In this document: in pieces, positions 18,567 through 28,773 of the stretch
Layout: each line of letters begins with the position of its first letter
How positions within the stretch are numbered: the stretch's first letter is position 1
Source of the DNA: Phocaeicola faecalis
Lineage (GTDB): Bacteria; Bacteroidota; Bacteroidia; Bacteroidales; Bacteroidaceae
Reading direction: 5' to 3'
Assembly: GCF_021730445.1 (NCBI RefSeq)
Contig: NZ_JADNRM010000012.1
Coordinates: 53,245 to 117,244 of the forward strand
Length of the DNA: 64,000 nt
Program-made: the position numbers and the translations under genes
The notes under the pieces: model-generated
The model's input: only the letters and a program-made list of their open reading frames with translations
Told to the model about the DNA's origin: nothing
Database searches by the model: none

Positions 18567-20462
18567 TCAATTACCTTCTTTGTCGAATCCTATCTCTTTC
18601 ATCAACCTATTATATTCTTCTTCCTCACGACACAACGGCTTATACCACGTATATTTCAGTATAACGGTTGTCGCAATTAATATCAGGACGGATACGATAA
18701 AGCCCAGATTTCCGCGCACCACCAGATACATCGGAACAATAGTCAGACAGCATTGCCACACAATACCAACAGTCACATTAAATGCGTCACGCTTAAAGTT
18801 CTTATTACGCGTCACTTGCGGATAACGTGCTATCGCCTTATCGCTAACCGGTTTCCACCATCCCCACGGGCGTACACGAATATAGAAATTAATCAATGTA
18901 TCCTCATCTGTCGGAGGAGCGGAATAAGTACCGGCAATACATCCTATCAGCGAAATGCCGAACAAGACAGGGAAGAAATATAGAACCAATCCGTCAGGAA
19001 CAGTGAATTTCATGATAATAGCGGCAACCACACCTGCCGTCATGCCCCAGAAATAACCTTCCCCATTAAAACGCCACCAATGCCATTTCAATACATTGGC
19101 AGCAATATAACCGCCAAACAGAGCTCCTACAATCCACTGGAATATCTCATTAATATCTTTCAGGAAGAAACCCATAACCGTACTGATAATAACAACCAGA
19201 ACAGAGATTAAGTAACTGGCACGAATCTGTGTCTTGACAGGAGCTTTGGGATTGATATACTTCAGATAAATATCATTCACCACATAAGCCGGAGCCGCAT
19301 TGACTGTAGATGCGAAAGTAGACATGAACGCTGACAGCAGACCCGCCAATAACAATCCGGCCAGCCCTACCGGTACATACTTCGTTATCAAATGAGGCAA
19401 AATGGTTTCAAAATCCGTATTCGTCGCTGTCATCTGCGCCAAGCCACCGTCTACTTTAAAGAAATAAATTGCCAACAAAGCAAATCCCATAATCATCAAA
19501 TAACGTGGTATCAGCAAAATAACCGGTACGGAACCACTCATCATAGCTGCCTCTTTCGGTGACTTACATGAAAGTATCTTCTGCATATCATAGTTAGGTG
19601 CAGGGCCTGCCATACTCATAAAGATTCCTTTCAGCAATGCCATCATCACAAAGATACCCATCAGGCTATAAGGTTCATTAGCCATTCGTTCTGTCAGCAA
19701 ATTCATCCGTTCGCTCCAGTCAATATCAAGCGCCCAACCGAAAAACGGTGAATCCCATCCTCTGGGAACAAATTCTTGAATCATTTCGGGAGCCACCATA
19801 TTCATGCCGATAATAGCAATGATGACACCTGCCACTGTCATAATCATAAACTGAACAACATCTGTCCAAACAATACTGAGCATGCCACCCAACATCACAT
19901 AAAAAGTAGCAATTGCCGTAAAGAAAATACCATAGAAATGAGGAACATACTGCAACGGAATATCAAAAGGTACATATTGTGAGACCACCTCCCATGGGAA
20001 GAATATCTCCATAAACTTACCGATACCGATAAAACCGTAACTCAGGAAACCCAACACGCTCAGCAAAGCGAAAACAATCACAATGGTATGCGACAAAGTA
20101 GCTCCTTTTCCATGTCCGAAACGGGTTTTAATCCATTCGGCACCTGTCAGCACATTACTTCGGCGCAACCATACAGAAAGATACACCATCAGGAATATCT
20201 GGTTGAACACCGGCCATAACCAAGGAATCCATAAACTCTTGAAGCCATAAGCAAAGGCCCAATAGACCATCAGCATGGTTCCGGTAATATCAAACATACC
20301 CGAAGCATTGGAAAGTCCGAGCATATAAAACGGAAGGGACTTGCCTCCCAAGAAATACGAATCCATATTCTTTGCCGCTTTCTTCTTCAGGAATAGCCCG
20401 ATAAGGACTATGATAATCAGATAAGCGCAAATAATCAGGATGTCAACAACATGTAATTTCAT
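18567..20462 (-). CDS. Sodium:solute symporter family transporter
   Basis: This 631-residue inner-membrane protein has many hydrophobic helices (the first about 6-26). It carries SSS-family features such as the N-terminal LHVVDILIICAYLIIIV, YFLGGKSLPFYMLGLS and an LLLAGLLSAFMSTFASTVNA segment near the sodium site. It is the last gene of the minus-strand cluster that begins with GH130, 44 bp after the GH31 gene, so it likely imports a sugar or sugar derivative released by the periplasmic enzymes. The substrate cannot be read from sequence. Confidence 0.9.
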   Translation of the reverse strand: MKLHVVDILIICAYLIIIVLIGLFLKKKAAKNMDSYFLGGKSLPFYMLGLSNASGMFDITGTMLMVYWAFAYGFKSLWIPWLWPVFNQIFLMVYLSVWLRRSNVLTGAEWIKTRFGHGKGATLSHTIVIVFALLSVLGFLSYGFIGIGKFMEIFFPWEVVSQYVPFDIPLQYVPHFYGIFFTAIATFYVMLGGMLSIVWTDVVQFMIMTVAGVIIAIIGMNMVAPEMIQEFVPRGWDSPFFGWALDIDWSERMNLLTERMANEPYSLMGIFVMMALLKGIFMSMAGPAPNYDMQKILSCKSPKEAAMMSGSVPVILLIPRYLMIMGFALLAIYFFKVDGGLAQMTATNTDFETILPHLITKYVPVGLAGLLLAGLLSAFMSTFASTVNAAPAYVVNDIYLKYINPKAPVKTQIRASYLISVLVVIISTVMGFFLKDINEIFQWIVGALFGGYIAANVLKWHWWRFNGEGYFWGMTAGVVAAIIMKFTVPDGLVLYFFPVLFGISLIGCIAGTYSAPPTDEDTLINFYIRVRPWGWWKPVSDKAIARYPQVTRNKNFKRDAFNVTVGIVWQCCLTIVPMYLVVRGNLGFIVSVLILIATTVILKYTWYKPLCREEEEYNRLMKEIGFDKEGN

Positions 20463-20506
20463 ATATTATTTACTTTAAGATTTTTCTTGTTTAAGCAATT
20501 CAATGG

Positions 20507-22741
20507 TCAGCCAATCTGCACTTCCACCTTCTTCCGTATGTCACCCGGCTTGACAGAAACCACTATACCACCTATCGTTTTATCAAAAGTGGCCTTTACC
20601 GATTTGCCGTTCACTTTTACTTTTGTTCCTGCTGGAATTCCCGGCAATTCAATACGATAAGCTCTTTTTTGAGGCTGACCTTCGTATGAGCCCTTTGCCG
20701 GATGAATAGTAACAAAAGTCTGTTCTCCTTCTTTACGATAGTTCATTAATGTAGAGGCTGATTCCCCTTGCTGATAGGCTGTCGTAATTCCATCATCTTC
20801 ATACAAGGTATAAGAGTGATTACAGCCGTCGTTGCCCGGATAACAACGGACAATCAACTCGGTAAGAGGAGTCGAACACATACGTTCTGTATAAGGCTGC
20901 ATAGGCAATGGGTAGCCCCCCTTCACAAATAAAGGGAATTCGTCCAACGGACTTTCTACCGTCACCGTTCGGCCCCCTTGATATGCTTTTCCCGTGAAGA
21001 AATGATACCAGTTTTCCTCCCCCGGCAGCCACACCTCTTGCGAGACCAGCTTCTGTTCTCCTTCTCCCGGCATTGTTACCGGTGCTCCCAGCAATAAATC
21101 GCCGAATAGGAATTCACCCGGACATTGATATGCTTTCTCATCCGACGGGTATTCCAGATATAATCCTCTATTGAGTGGAATCATATCTTCATAACACTGA
21201 TGGACAGAAGAATAAATATACGGCATCAACTGCGAACGAAGATGATAGATGCGTTTCATGGCTTCCTCTTCCTTAGCCCCCCACAACCAAGGGCGACGAT
21301 CAAGCTTCTCATCATATACCGAATGGATACGGAGAGATGAATTCAATAAACCGAATTGTGTCCAACGGGTATAAAGCTCCGCATTGTCTCCTCCATAAAA
21401 TCCGCCCAGGTCATGAGCCCAGAAAAAGCAACCGGCATTGCCGCTTGTTGTAGTCAAATCAATTTCAAAACGAAGCAAATCCCAATTGGCCACAGCATCA
21501 CCTGAGAATTGGATAGGATGCCGATGGTCTCCCCAACCTGCCCAACGGCTAAAACCGGCGCCACGAAGATTATTACGGGCAGAATAATCATAATAGATTT
21601 TATTCAACCATGGCAAATGTCTCATCGATGTACCTCTGACGTATGGATAAAGATAATCCTGCTGCCAGTCCAACCACCAAAAAGCAACACCCATTGTATC
21701 GCTCTCTTGGTGAGCATGCTTCATAAATGCTTTCATATATTCCGGATTCCCGGCATCAAACAGAGGAACTCCGTTTGTCAGAGTATCAGTTCCCAAATCA
21801 CGGATAAACATAGGATAGGCATCATCGTGCGGACGTAATCCATCGTGCGGATGCTCGTTCAGCACCACATATACATGGTCGTCTTTCAAATCCTGTATCA
21901 GTTTGGCAGGATCTTTTATCAGTTCCCGATTCCAACTATACCCTGTCCATCCTCTGGTTCCTGCATGCCCTGTGCCGATGGTAGCATTCTGAGTATGCCA
22001 TCCCATATCAAAAACCATTATATCCAATGGGAAATCATGTTCTTTATATTCACGCACCAACTGACGATAATCGTCATCCGTATAATTCCACCAACGGCAA
22101 TACCACGAACCGTGCACATATTTACGCGGCATAGGTGCCGGCCCGCTGACAGCACGAAGAGAACGTAAAGCCGATTTATAATCGTTTCCATAAACGAACA
22201 AATATAAATCCTGTACATGTTCTTCATCGCGTGCACTCACCCAACCGTCACGCAACACCTCTTTGCCTGTATCATTTATCAGATACCAACCGTCACGACT
22301 TAACAAACCTTCCTGACGATCTACCGGACCATCCACTTCATCCAAGGTCGTAAGGGCTCCCAGCAGATTTCCACTTTGTCTGCTGGCTATATACCAATGT
22401 TTCTCTTTAGCTTCTTCACCATTCTTAAAATAAACATGCAAATTGGTTTGTCCAAACGGAAATCCGTCTGCATAGTATTCAATCCGCATCACCGGAGTAG
22501 ACAATACATAATGGCCTTTTGATTTCTCCTCTACTTTCACGTCTTTACACTCCGTCGAACGGTCAATGGCAAACAAAGTGGGATCATCTAAGAAATGGCC
22601 ATTCTGCGCATATTCCATACGCACCAATTGGTCGGTAATGAATGTAAAACGGCTATTGCCGATAATAACCGGATTAGCCCAAAGCGTCCGGCCGGAAAAG
22701 AAAAAAACGAATAAGAATAATAACTTATAAAAATGCTTCAT
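20507..22741 (-). CDS. GH31-family alpha-glycosidase
   Basis: This 744-residue protein has a signal peptide (about 1-22), an N-terminal beta-sandwich (about 23-200), a (beta/alpha)8 domain and C-terminal beta domains. The likely nucleophile is Asp358 in FWWLDWQQ, and the acid/base candidate is Asp415 in FSGDAVANWD. The nucleophile motif differs from the WxDMNE of common alpha-glucosidases, so this is probably a less studied GH31 subgroup with unknown specificity. It acts in the periplasm or at the surface. It is separated by 10 bp from the upstream DUF4874/DUF4832 gene. Confidence 0.9.
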   Translation of the reverse strand: MKHFYKLLFLFVFFFSGRTLWANPVIIGNSRFTFITDQLVRMEYAQNGHFLDDPTLFAIDRSTECKDVKVEEKSKGHYVLSTPVMRIEYYADGFPFGQTNLHVYFKNGEEAKEKHWYIASRQSGNLLGALTTLDEVDGPVDRQEGLLSRDGWYLINDTGKEVLRDGWVSARDEEHVQDLYLFVYGNDYKSALRSLRAVSGPAPMPRKYVHGSWYCRWWNYTDDDYRQLVREYKEHDFPLDIMVFDMGWHTQNATIGTGHAGTRGWTGYSWNRELIKDPAKLIQDLKDDHVYVVLNEHPHDGLRPHDDAYPMFIRDLGTDTLTNGVPLFDAGNPEYMKAFMKHAHQESDTMGVAFWWLDWQQDYLYPYVRGTSMRHLPWLNKIYYDYSARNNLRGAGFSRWAGWGDHRHPIQFSGDAVANWDLLRFEIDLTTTSGNAGCFFWAHDLGGFYGGDNAELYTRWTQFGLLNSSLRIHSVYDEKLDRRPWLWGAKEEEAMKRIYHLRSQLMPYIYSSVHQCYEDMIPLNRGLYLEYPSDEKAYQCPGEFLFGDLLLGAPVTMPGEGEQKLVSQEVWLPGEENWYHFFTGKAYQGGRTVTVESPLDEFPLFVKGGYPLPMQPYTERMCSTPLTELIVRCYPGNDGCNHSYTLYEDDGITTAYQQGESASTLMNYRKEGEQTFVTIHPAKGSYEGQPQKRAYRIELPGIPAGTKVKVNGKSVKATFDKTIGGIVVSVKPGDIRKKVEVQIG

Positions 22742-22751
22742 AATAGTATAT

Positions 22752-24317
22752 TTACGGCTTTATCTGTATCGTTGCCAATACATTCACCCCATATCTCCCA
22801 TCCTTTGAAATCCACCAGTCTACATCACCATTGGCACATCGAATAGCATAACGAGGATTATACTTCAATCGCTCCGACACATCAGGTAACCATAACCCCA
22901 AGCGATAAATTCCTGGAGAAACAGATACCTTTCCTGCAAATAAGATTGAGTGAGCCAAAGGAGTATAAGCTGTATCTCCAGGCTGATATGGCTGGCAGTC
23001 GGAAGAGCTGAATGATGCCGGCAATTCCGTTATCTCTTCCTTTTCGTCAATCAATACAAAACAAGCAGGACGTTCACTGCTGAAACCGGCAAATCCACGA
23101 TTAATAAATTCCAAATTTAAAGTCAATGCTTCTCCATTCCTTATGGTTTGCGGCATTTCCAGTTTCTGCAATTCGATACGATATCCCAAGTGGTCACGAA
23201 TATAGTCAAAAATACTACGTAAAACCAATGTTCCATCCTTTTTTTGAAAATAATGGTCTGATACCGGCATGTGATATTTTCTCAAAGAGTCCGCATTTAT
23301 CATACTTTTCTTCCACACAACCATCGAATATTCAGGAGCATTTGCCTCATCAAACATCCGGTTGGAATGCTGTTCCTTATAATTATGGATAACACTCAAA
23401 GAAGTATAATGCTGAAGGAAGAATCGGCGCGCAGCTCCCATACCATCAATAATCCATCCGGCAGATGGGCTGTCAGGGTCACATCCGGCACTCCAAAAGC
23501 CCCATGGCAATTCACCGTCTACAACCAAATAAGGCGATTCTCTTACAATCTGTTCAAAATTGGACGTGCCTTCATGCATATCTCCATCCCAACGATCAGG
23601 CTTGATAACGATAAAGTCATCATGAAAAGAAATACGTTTATACAATTCCGGTTTACCCTTCAGAAGATTCTTAAATTCGGGAAGTCTCACCTGTATGTTC
23701 TTCTCTGCAGGTACCACTTCCAACAACTTTTCCAATATGGCAACCTTTGCCGTATCGGAATGCTCCAGACCATGAATAGAACTGTGCCATTCTCCCCATG
23801 CACCGATAACACCCGCCTGAACGACCAGAATCAAATCTTTATTCTTATGCAGAAATGGTTTCAACTGTTCAAGATGCGCCAATGCTTCTTCCAATGTAGG
23901 CCCCACCGGTTCCTGACGCACAAAATCTTTTTCATAAGCAAAACGCAAGACAGCTTTCTTCCCCAATTGTTGCAACCTATCAAAATATGCCTGCATCGTT
24001 TGAAACTCTGTATCCGATAGCTTTTTATCGGTCAGATAGGTCAAATAAAAATAACTTTGCGAAAGTGATACACTATCTGAAGCATACTTCAACGACAAAG
24101 TATCCAGTTGCAAGGTAGGGCTCTCTTTTTGAGTAGCAAGATCGACAGCTGTTTCCAAGCGAAACCCGCGTTCGGGATTATACAGTCCCTCGCTGCCATC
24201 CGCATCATCCACGGCAATGCCCCGATAATAAACTACTTTCTCACTATCAGTACAACTGCATACACTTGCCAAACCAAACACAAACAATAAACAATATCTT
24301 AGATATCTCATATTCAT
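22752..24317 (-). CDS. DUF4874/DUF4832 domain lipoprotein
   Basis: This 521-residue protein starts with a lipoprotein-like signal (SVCSC, Cys about 20-22); a start at the second Met (24311) is equally possible. The N-terminal half (YNPERGFRLE..., about 45-170) matches DUF4874. The middle (FHDDFIVIKPDRWDGD, GGELPWGFWSAG-like) and C-terminal parts match DUF4832, a TIM-barrel-like domain followed by a beta-sandwich. These proteins often occur next to glycoside hydrolases in Bacteroidetes and may be uncharacterised glycosidases. Here it is in an operon with GH31, GH130 and a symporter, which supports a carbohydrate role without naming it. Confidence 0.8.
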   Translation of the reverse strand: MNMRYLRYCLLFVFGLASVCSCTDSEKVVYYRGIAVDDADGSEGLYNPERGFRLETAVDLATQKESPTLQLDTLSLKYASDSVSLSQSYFYLTYLTDKKLSDTEFQTMQAYFDRLQQLGKKAVLRFAYEKDFVRQEPVGPTLEEALAHLEQLKPFLHKNKDLILVVQAGVIGAWGEWHSSIHGLEHSDTAKVAILEKLLEVVPAEKNIQVRLPEFKNLLKGKPELYKRISFHDDFIVIKPDRWDGDMHEGTSNFEQIVRESPYLVVDGELPWGFWSAGCDPDSPSAGWIIDGMGAARRFFLQHYTSLSVIHNYKEQHSNRMFDEANAPEYSMVVWKKSMINADSLRKYHMPVSDHYFQKKDGTLVLRSIFDYIRDHLGYRIELQKLEMPQTIRNGEALTLNLEFINRGFAGFSSERPACFVLIDEKEEITELPASFSSSDCQPYQPGDTAYTPLAHSILFAGKVSVSPGIYRLGLWLPDVSERLKYNPRYAIRCANGDVDWWISKDGRYGVNVLATIQIKP

Positions 24318-24345
24318 ATCTTCATTCTCCTTTCCGCCGTTTTTT

Positions 24346-25236
24346 TCATTTCTCTAGAATCACACTGACCGGATAATGATCTGAAATCCCCTCATTCTCT
24401 ATTCCATTATGCACGGCAGCACTTTTACATTTCTCCATCAATGAGGGAGAAAGTAATATATAATCCAACCGTTCACGGCGTTGCGGCAAACGCTTGTCGT
24501 CCCACTGCCAATCATAAAGAAAAGCAGCCGGAAAACTCATACGTGCACTTGCCGGATGCACCATCCGTCCTATCGCATCTTCCATGCCCGCTGCAAGGAA
24601 AGTCGAAATGACAGAGAAGTCATATCGCCCTTCCCTCAAATTACGATATTTCTTTTGTGACATATCCCAGCGTTGCATATTTACCAGCAATGTATCATGG
24701 CCGGCTATCTCATCGGCATCCAACGGAGAATGAGCATTCAAATCACCCGCTACATAATAATCCTTCAAATGATTTCTATGGATATAATCCACGATTTGTT
24801 GCGCCTCATTCAAGCGGTATTTCCACTCAAAAGGACTGAGATGAGTAGCGATGACATCAACACCGGCAGTTTTAACATGCATCATCCCATGCCAAAAGCC
24901 TTCTACTTGTTTCTTAATCACTTCTATCGGTTGCTTGGAAAGTACTCCGACAGGATATCCCTCTTCTTTCACCATGGCAGCATACGGATACCCGCATACC
25001 TGCCCCAATGTTTTCAAATCCTTTTCCTTAAACCCAACCAGTTCTGTCAACACAAATATGTCAGCAGCCTGTTTTTGAGTCCATTCGATAAAACGTGCAC
25101 GCCTCAACGAGTCTCCTTCAAAACCATTCCAAATATTATAAGAAATTAGTTTCATTTGTTGTCCGGTCTGTCCCCACATAGAAAGAGCAGAGCAAGGAAG
25201 CAGCATCAAGAGTATTAATCCTAAAAGCTTTTTCAT
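24346..25236 (-). CDS. Endonuclease/exonuclease/phosphatase-fold secreted protein
   Basis: This 296-residue protein has a signal peptide (about 1-22) and the EEP fold motifs SYNIWNG (33-39), [15 protein letters not shown] and SDHYPV in the usual order. The fold covers phosphodiesterases, sphingomyelinases, inositol phosphatases and nucleases. A secreted EEP enzyme inside a glycan cluster may remove phosphate or a phosphodiester from its substrate; that is inference. The start overlaps the stop of the GH130 gene by 4 bp (ATGA type), so the two are translationally coupled. Confidence 0.85.
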   Translation of the reverse strand: MKKLLGLILLMLLPCSALSMWGQTGQQMKLISYNIWNGFEGDSLRRARFIEWTQKQAADIFVLTELVGFKEKDLKTLGQVCGYPYAAMVKEEGYPVGVLSKQPIEVIKKQVEGFWHGMMHVKTAGVDVIATHLSPFEWKYRLNEAQQIVDYIHRNHLKDYYVAGDLNAHSPLDADEIAGHDTLLVNMQRWDMSQKKYRNLREGRYDFSVISTFLAAGMEDAIGRMVHPASARMSFPAAFLYDWQWDDKRLPQRRERLDYILLSPSLMEKCKSAAVHNGIENEGISDHYPVSVILEK

Positions 25237-26411
25237 TTATTCAAATATGTTTCGTTTTTATCAATCAAATCATTAATCGCAGCTACGGATGTTGCCGAAC
25301 GCAATCCGTCTGCCGGTGTGTGCATACAGTAATCTACCAGTTTATCGATAGTAGAAGTAGCCACATGCATACGAGTATCACTGGATGCATAATAGATATA
25401 TACGGTACCATCCTCATCCGCAATCCAACCATTAGAGAATAACACATTGGATACATCTCCCACTCTTTCGCTGCCCAATGGAGCCAAGAAATAGCCTGCC
25501 GGTTCTGCTATTAACTTCCAAGGTTCGTCCAATGCCGTCATATAAAGGTAAAGCACATAGCGTAATCCGGCAGCACAGGCACGCACCCCATGTGCCAAAT
25601 GCAACCATCCGGCAGGTGTTTTGACAGGATGTGGTCCCTCACCATTCTTCACCTCTTTTATTGTATGATAATGACGATGATTTATAATGATTTCTTCTTT
25701 CACCTCCGCCTGAGTCATATCATCTATAAGTGCCCAGCCGATGCCTCCTCCGTTGCCCGCATTAATAAAATCGTCTTGCGGACGAGTGTAGAGTGCATAT
25801 TTCCCATTAACAAACTCAGGATGAAGCACTACGTTCCGTTGCTGACTGCCAGACTTCAAATCCGGCAGACGTTCCCAGTCCACCAAATTCCTGGTACGGA
25901 CAATACCCGCTTTTGCTACCGCCGACGAGAGATCACCGGCCGGCGCACTGTCATCATGGCGTTCACTGCAAAATATTCCATATATCCAACCGTCTTCGTG
26001 GGCAGTAAGACGCATATCATATACGTTTGTTTCTGCAGGATTAATATCAGGCAATGTGATAGGACGCTTCCAGAAGCGAAAATTATCAATGCCATTCGGA
26101 CTCTCTGCTACAGCAAAAAAAGATTTCCGGTCTGCACCTTCCACACGGACAACCAACACATATTTACCATTCCATTTAATGGCCCCACTATTCATGGTTG
26201 CGTTAAAACTGATACGCTCCATACAATATGGATTGGTATCAGGATTAAAATCATAGCGCCACTCCAACGGTATATGTTCCCGCGTAACTATCGGATATGT
26301 ATAACGACGGACAATGCCATTCGTTTCTTCCACCGGAAGGTTCAACCGCTGCAACAATACTTCATGCTGTTGCTGTAACAAAGCTATTTTCTGTTCAAAA
26401 TCTGCATTCAT
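25233..26411 (-). CDS. GH130 4-O-beta-D-mannosyl-D-glucose phosphorylase
   Basis: This 392-residue cytoplasmic enzyme has no signal peptide. As known for the characterised Bacteroides fragilis family member, it phosphorolyses beta-1,4-mannosyl-glucose to mannose-1-phosphate and glucose. The sequence is close to that enzyme as I remember it, including [18 protein letters not shown] (89-106), [14 protein letters not shown] (129-142, catalytic acid Asp132), [12 protein letters not shown] and [13 protein letters not shown]. It overlaps the downstream EEP gene by 4 bp. The mannanase, epimerase and symporter genes of the classical mannan cluster are not next to it, apart from an SSS-type transporter. 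Confidence 0.93.
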   Translation of the reverse strand: MNADFEQKIALLQQQHEVLLQRLNLPVEETNGIVRRYTYPIVTREHIPLEWRYDFNPDTNPYCMERISFNATMNSGAIKWNGKYVLVVRVEGADRKSFFAVAESPNGIDNFRFWKRPITLPDINPAETNVYDMRLTAHEDGWIYGIFCSERHDDSAPAGDLSSAVAKAGIVRTRNLVDWERLPDLKSGSQQRNVVLHPEFVNGKYALYTRPQDDFINAGNGGGIGWALIDDMTQAEVKEEIIINHRHYHTIKEVKNGEGPHPVKTPAGWLHLAHGVRACAAGLRYVLYLYMTALDEPWKLIAEPAGYFLAPLGSERVGDVSNVLFSNGWIADEDGTVYIYYASSDTRMHVATSTIDKLVDYCMHTPADGLRSATSVAAINDLIDKNETYLNK

Positions 26412-26490
26412 ATACCTATATTTATCATGTATTAATAATTATTCTATGCACTTATTTAGTGCCGCTGCAAATTTCTCAATTAATAAAGTA

Positions 26491-26498
26491 CAAACCTA
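26491..26498 (-). promoter_or_regulatory. Candidate -7 box for the GH130-to-symporter operon
   Basis: On the minus strand TAGGTTTG matches TAnnTTTG about 80 bp before the GH130 start. No clear -33 box is seen, consistent with control by the adjacent AraC regulator. Confidence 0.4.
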
Positions 26499-26589
26499 AT
26501 AGAATCCAAGCATTAAATGATGAAATCTTATCAATCCGGTGACAAAGACAGAAAGCAGAAGAACAGTCCATAGCTATCCCAAGGAAAAA

Positions 26590-27480
26590 CTAAACAATGG
26601 TTTTACTCTTACGGTAATTGCTTCGAAATTCGCTGGGCGTAGTACCCTTCTTCTTTTTAAAGATACGATTAAAATTAGAAAGGTTATTGAAACCACACTT
26701 ATAACCAATCTCGGCTATGGAATCCGCTGAGTCGACCAATGCTCGCGAGGCGGCCCCCAATCGTATATCAGTAAGGAAATCAATAAAACTTCGAGAAGTA
26801 TGTTGCTTAATAAAACGACAAAAAGACGCTTCACTCATATTAACCATCTCTGCCACATCCGGCAAACGAATAGTCTCGGCATAATGCCTGTTTATATAAT
26901 CTATTATCTTATTCAGTTTATGGTTATTGTCTCCTTCCTGCCGGATATCTGTCATAAACAAGCGACTGGCAAGTTCACGCATCCCCCTATCTAAAGAAAG
27001 CTCATGAAAGATTATCAACAACTTGATAAGTGAATAAAAACTGTCATTTTCGCAGGTCAGTAGTTTCAGCATAGGGCGTACCTTTATTACGGCCTCACGA
27101 CTAAAGGCAACGCCTTTCTCGGCACGCCGAAACAATTGCCTCACACTGACCATCTGATTCTTGTTCAGAAAACTCTCTTCCAACAAATCCGGGTGAAACT
27201 GAATTGTTATTTCATGTATATGTTGTGACCGATTATGGTGATCCATCCAGGCATGCTCCAACCGAGGATTGGCAATAAGCACCAACTCCTCTTCTTCAAT
27301 ATCTTCAATAGAATCGCCTACAATACGTTGCGCCCCCTTTGCATTCTCAATATAATTAAGCTCGTATTCGGGATGAACATGGACAGGAAAATTAAAATTC
27401 GATTTCTGCCTTTCTATCAATATAAAACAATCTTTGGACGAAAGCGGAGACACTTCCTTAAATAAATCTGTGTTAATCAT
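26590..27480 (-). CDS. AraC-family transcriptional regulator (cupin plus HTH)
   Basis: This 296-residue protein has an N-terminal cupin-like sugar-sensing domain (about 15-110, with NFPVHVHPEYELNYI) and a C-terminal double HTH (about 185-290). The HTH motifs are LPDVAEMVNMSEASFCRFIK and SIAEIGYKCGFNNLSNFNRI. It lies between the GH3/lactonase genes and the GH130 operon on the same strand and is the obvious local regulator. It is cytoplasmic, in contrast to the membrane HTCSs of the two PULs in this window. Confidence 0.92.
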   Translation of the reverse strand: MINTDLFKEVSPLSSKDCFILIERQKSNFNFPVHVHPEYELNYIENAKGAQRIVGDSIEDIEEEELVLIANPRLEHAWMDHHNRSQHIHEITIQFHPDLLEESFLNKNQMVSVRQLFRRAEKGVAFSREAVIKVRPMLKLLTCENDSFYSLIKLLIIFHELSLDRGMRELASRLFMTDIRQEGDNNHKLNKIIDYINRHYAETIRLPDVAEMVNMSEASFCRFIKQHTSRSFIDFLTDIRLGAASRALVDSADSIAEIGYKCGFNNLSNFNRIFKKKKGTTPSEFRSNYRKSKTIV

Positions 27481-27520
27481 AAGCCGGCATCATTAGAAAT
27501 AAGTCTTCTCAGATAACAGT

Positions 27521-28681
27521 TCAATAAGAGAACTTCAGACACACCGGTCTGGAAGTTTCTATCTTTTCTCCGGTATCGGTCAACAAGCCTGTTTCCTTAT
27601 CAATCTCAAATATCTGAATCAGGTTACTATCCCTGCAAGCTACCAATAAATAACGGCCATTAGGCGTAATGATAAAGTTACGCGGATGAATACCAGTCAA
27701 TTCATAACCAATTTTTGTCAATGTTCCTTTATCACCGTCCACAGAAAAAATAGCAATGCCATCTGCTTTCAAGCGGTTGGAAGCATACAGAAACTTACCA
27801 TCGGGAGTGATATGAATATCACCGCTACCTTTTGCTCCAACCGTATCGGCTGCTATGTACTGAATAGCATCCAATTTGCCCTTATGATAAGAGAAGGCCG
27901 TTACTTTACCTGATATCTCATTAATAAGATAAGCAAATTTTTGATTGGGATGGAAACAAATGTGGCGGGGACCTGAACCAGGTTCCACCTTTACCTGGGT
28001 TGACTCCCCTTCATTCAACAAAGAATGAGAAACACCATCGGAAACAGATTCACTCACCGGGAACACATGAATTTGATCTGTACCCAAATCATCCGCCAAC
28101 AGATATTTGTGATCGGGAGTAAATTCCACACAGTGCAAATGAGGCTGAGACTGTCTTTCTTTATCTGGGCCATCACCGACAAAAGAAATCAGACGACTGT
28201 CCGGTTCCAACCTGCCTTCCTTATTTAATGGAAAAACAGTGATACTTCCTCCCATGTAATTAGCCGTCAGCACAAAGTTTCCGGAAGGGCTCAGCGTAAT
28301 ATAACAAGGTGCTCCGCCATTGGTGGGCTGAGAATTAAGCAATGTCAGTTTACCATCCTCCTTATTGAACATGATGGCATTTGCTGTAGAACTCTTTCCA
28401 TTATCCTCGCCTACGGCATACAGTCTTTCACCATCCGCGGACGGGGTGAGATAAGAAGGATTCGAAATTCCTTCCAAGCCACTGATATAAGTTGCCTTCC
28501 CGGTATCTTCACTAAACTGATAAACTTTGATGCCTTCTTCCTCCGGTGTAGCATAACTGCCTACAAACAAGAACATCTTATCACTATCTTCATCTACTGT
28601 AACTACACTCTTCTGTTGCTTTGAAGTGCAAGCACCCAACAACAAACCACTCATACACAATGCCAATATTTTTTTATTCAT
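27521..28681 (-). CDS. Lactonase-family seven-bladed beta-propeller lipoprotein
   Basis: I place the start at 28681, not at the in-frame ATG at 28723, because MNKKILALCMSGLLLGACTSK is a clean lipoprotein signal (Cys18). The 386-residue protein has propeller repeats such as GSYATPEEEGIKVY, NPSYLTPSADGERLYAV, PHLHCVEFTPDHKYLLADD and GSGDIHITPDGKFLYASNR, typical of the 6-phosphogluconolactonase (YbhE) family. Its surface or periplasmic location makes a role on sugar phosphates unlikely; it may open sugar lactones. It lies 92 bp after the GH3 gene. Confidence 0.85.
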   Translation of the reverse strand: MNKKILALCMSGLLLGACTSKQQKSVVTVDEDSDKMFLFVGSYATPEEEGIKVYQFSEDTGKATYISGLEGISNPSYLTPSADGERLYAVGEDNGKSSTANAIMFNKEDGKLTLLNSQPTNGGAPCYITLSPSGNFVLTANYMGGSITVFPLNKEGRLEPDSRLISFVGDGPDKERQSQPHLHCVEFTPDHKYLLADDLGTDQIHVFPVSESVSDGVSHSLLNEGESTQVKVEPGSGPRHICFHPNQKFAYLINEISGKVTAFSYHKGKLDAIQYIAADTVGAKGSGDIHITPDGKFLYASNRLKADGIAIFSVDGDKGTLTKIGYELTGIHPRNFIITPNGRYLLVACRDSNLIQIFEIDKETGLLTDTGEKIETSRPVCLKFSY

Positions 28682-28700
28682 AATATATTTATATAGATTA

Positions 28701-28728
28701 GGGAGCACATAACGCGCTCCCAAATATA
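28701..28728 (-). promoter_or_regulatory. Leader hairpin and candidate -7 box of lactonase gene
   Basis: On the minus strand TATATTTG (28721-28728) fits TAnnTTTG, and GGGAGC/GCTCCC (arms 28716-28721 and 28701-28706) forms a small stem where transcription would start. It might be an operator or an RNA stem. Confidence 0.3.
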
Positions 28729-28773
28729 CTCACTTCTTAGCAAAATACATACTATAACGGCCCAAATTCTTTA

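Noticed and set aside
28681..28723. Upstream in-frame start of the lactonase gene
   Set aside because: The extra 14 residues would precede and mask a clear lipoprotein signal and overlap the candidate -7 box.
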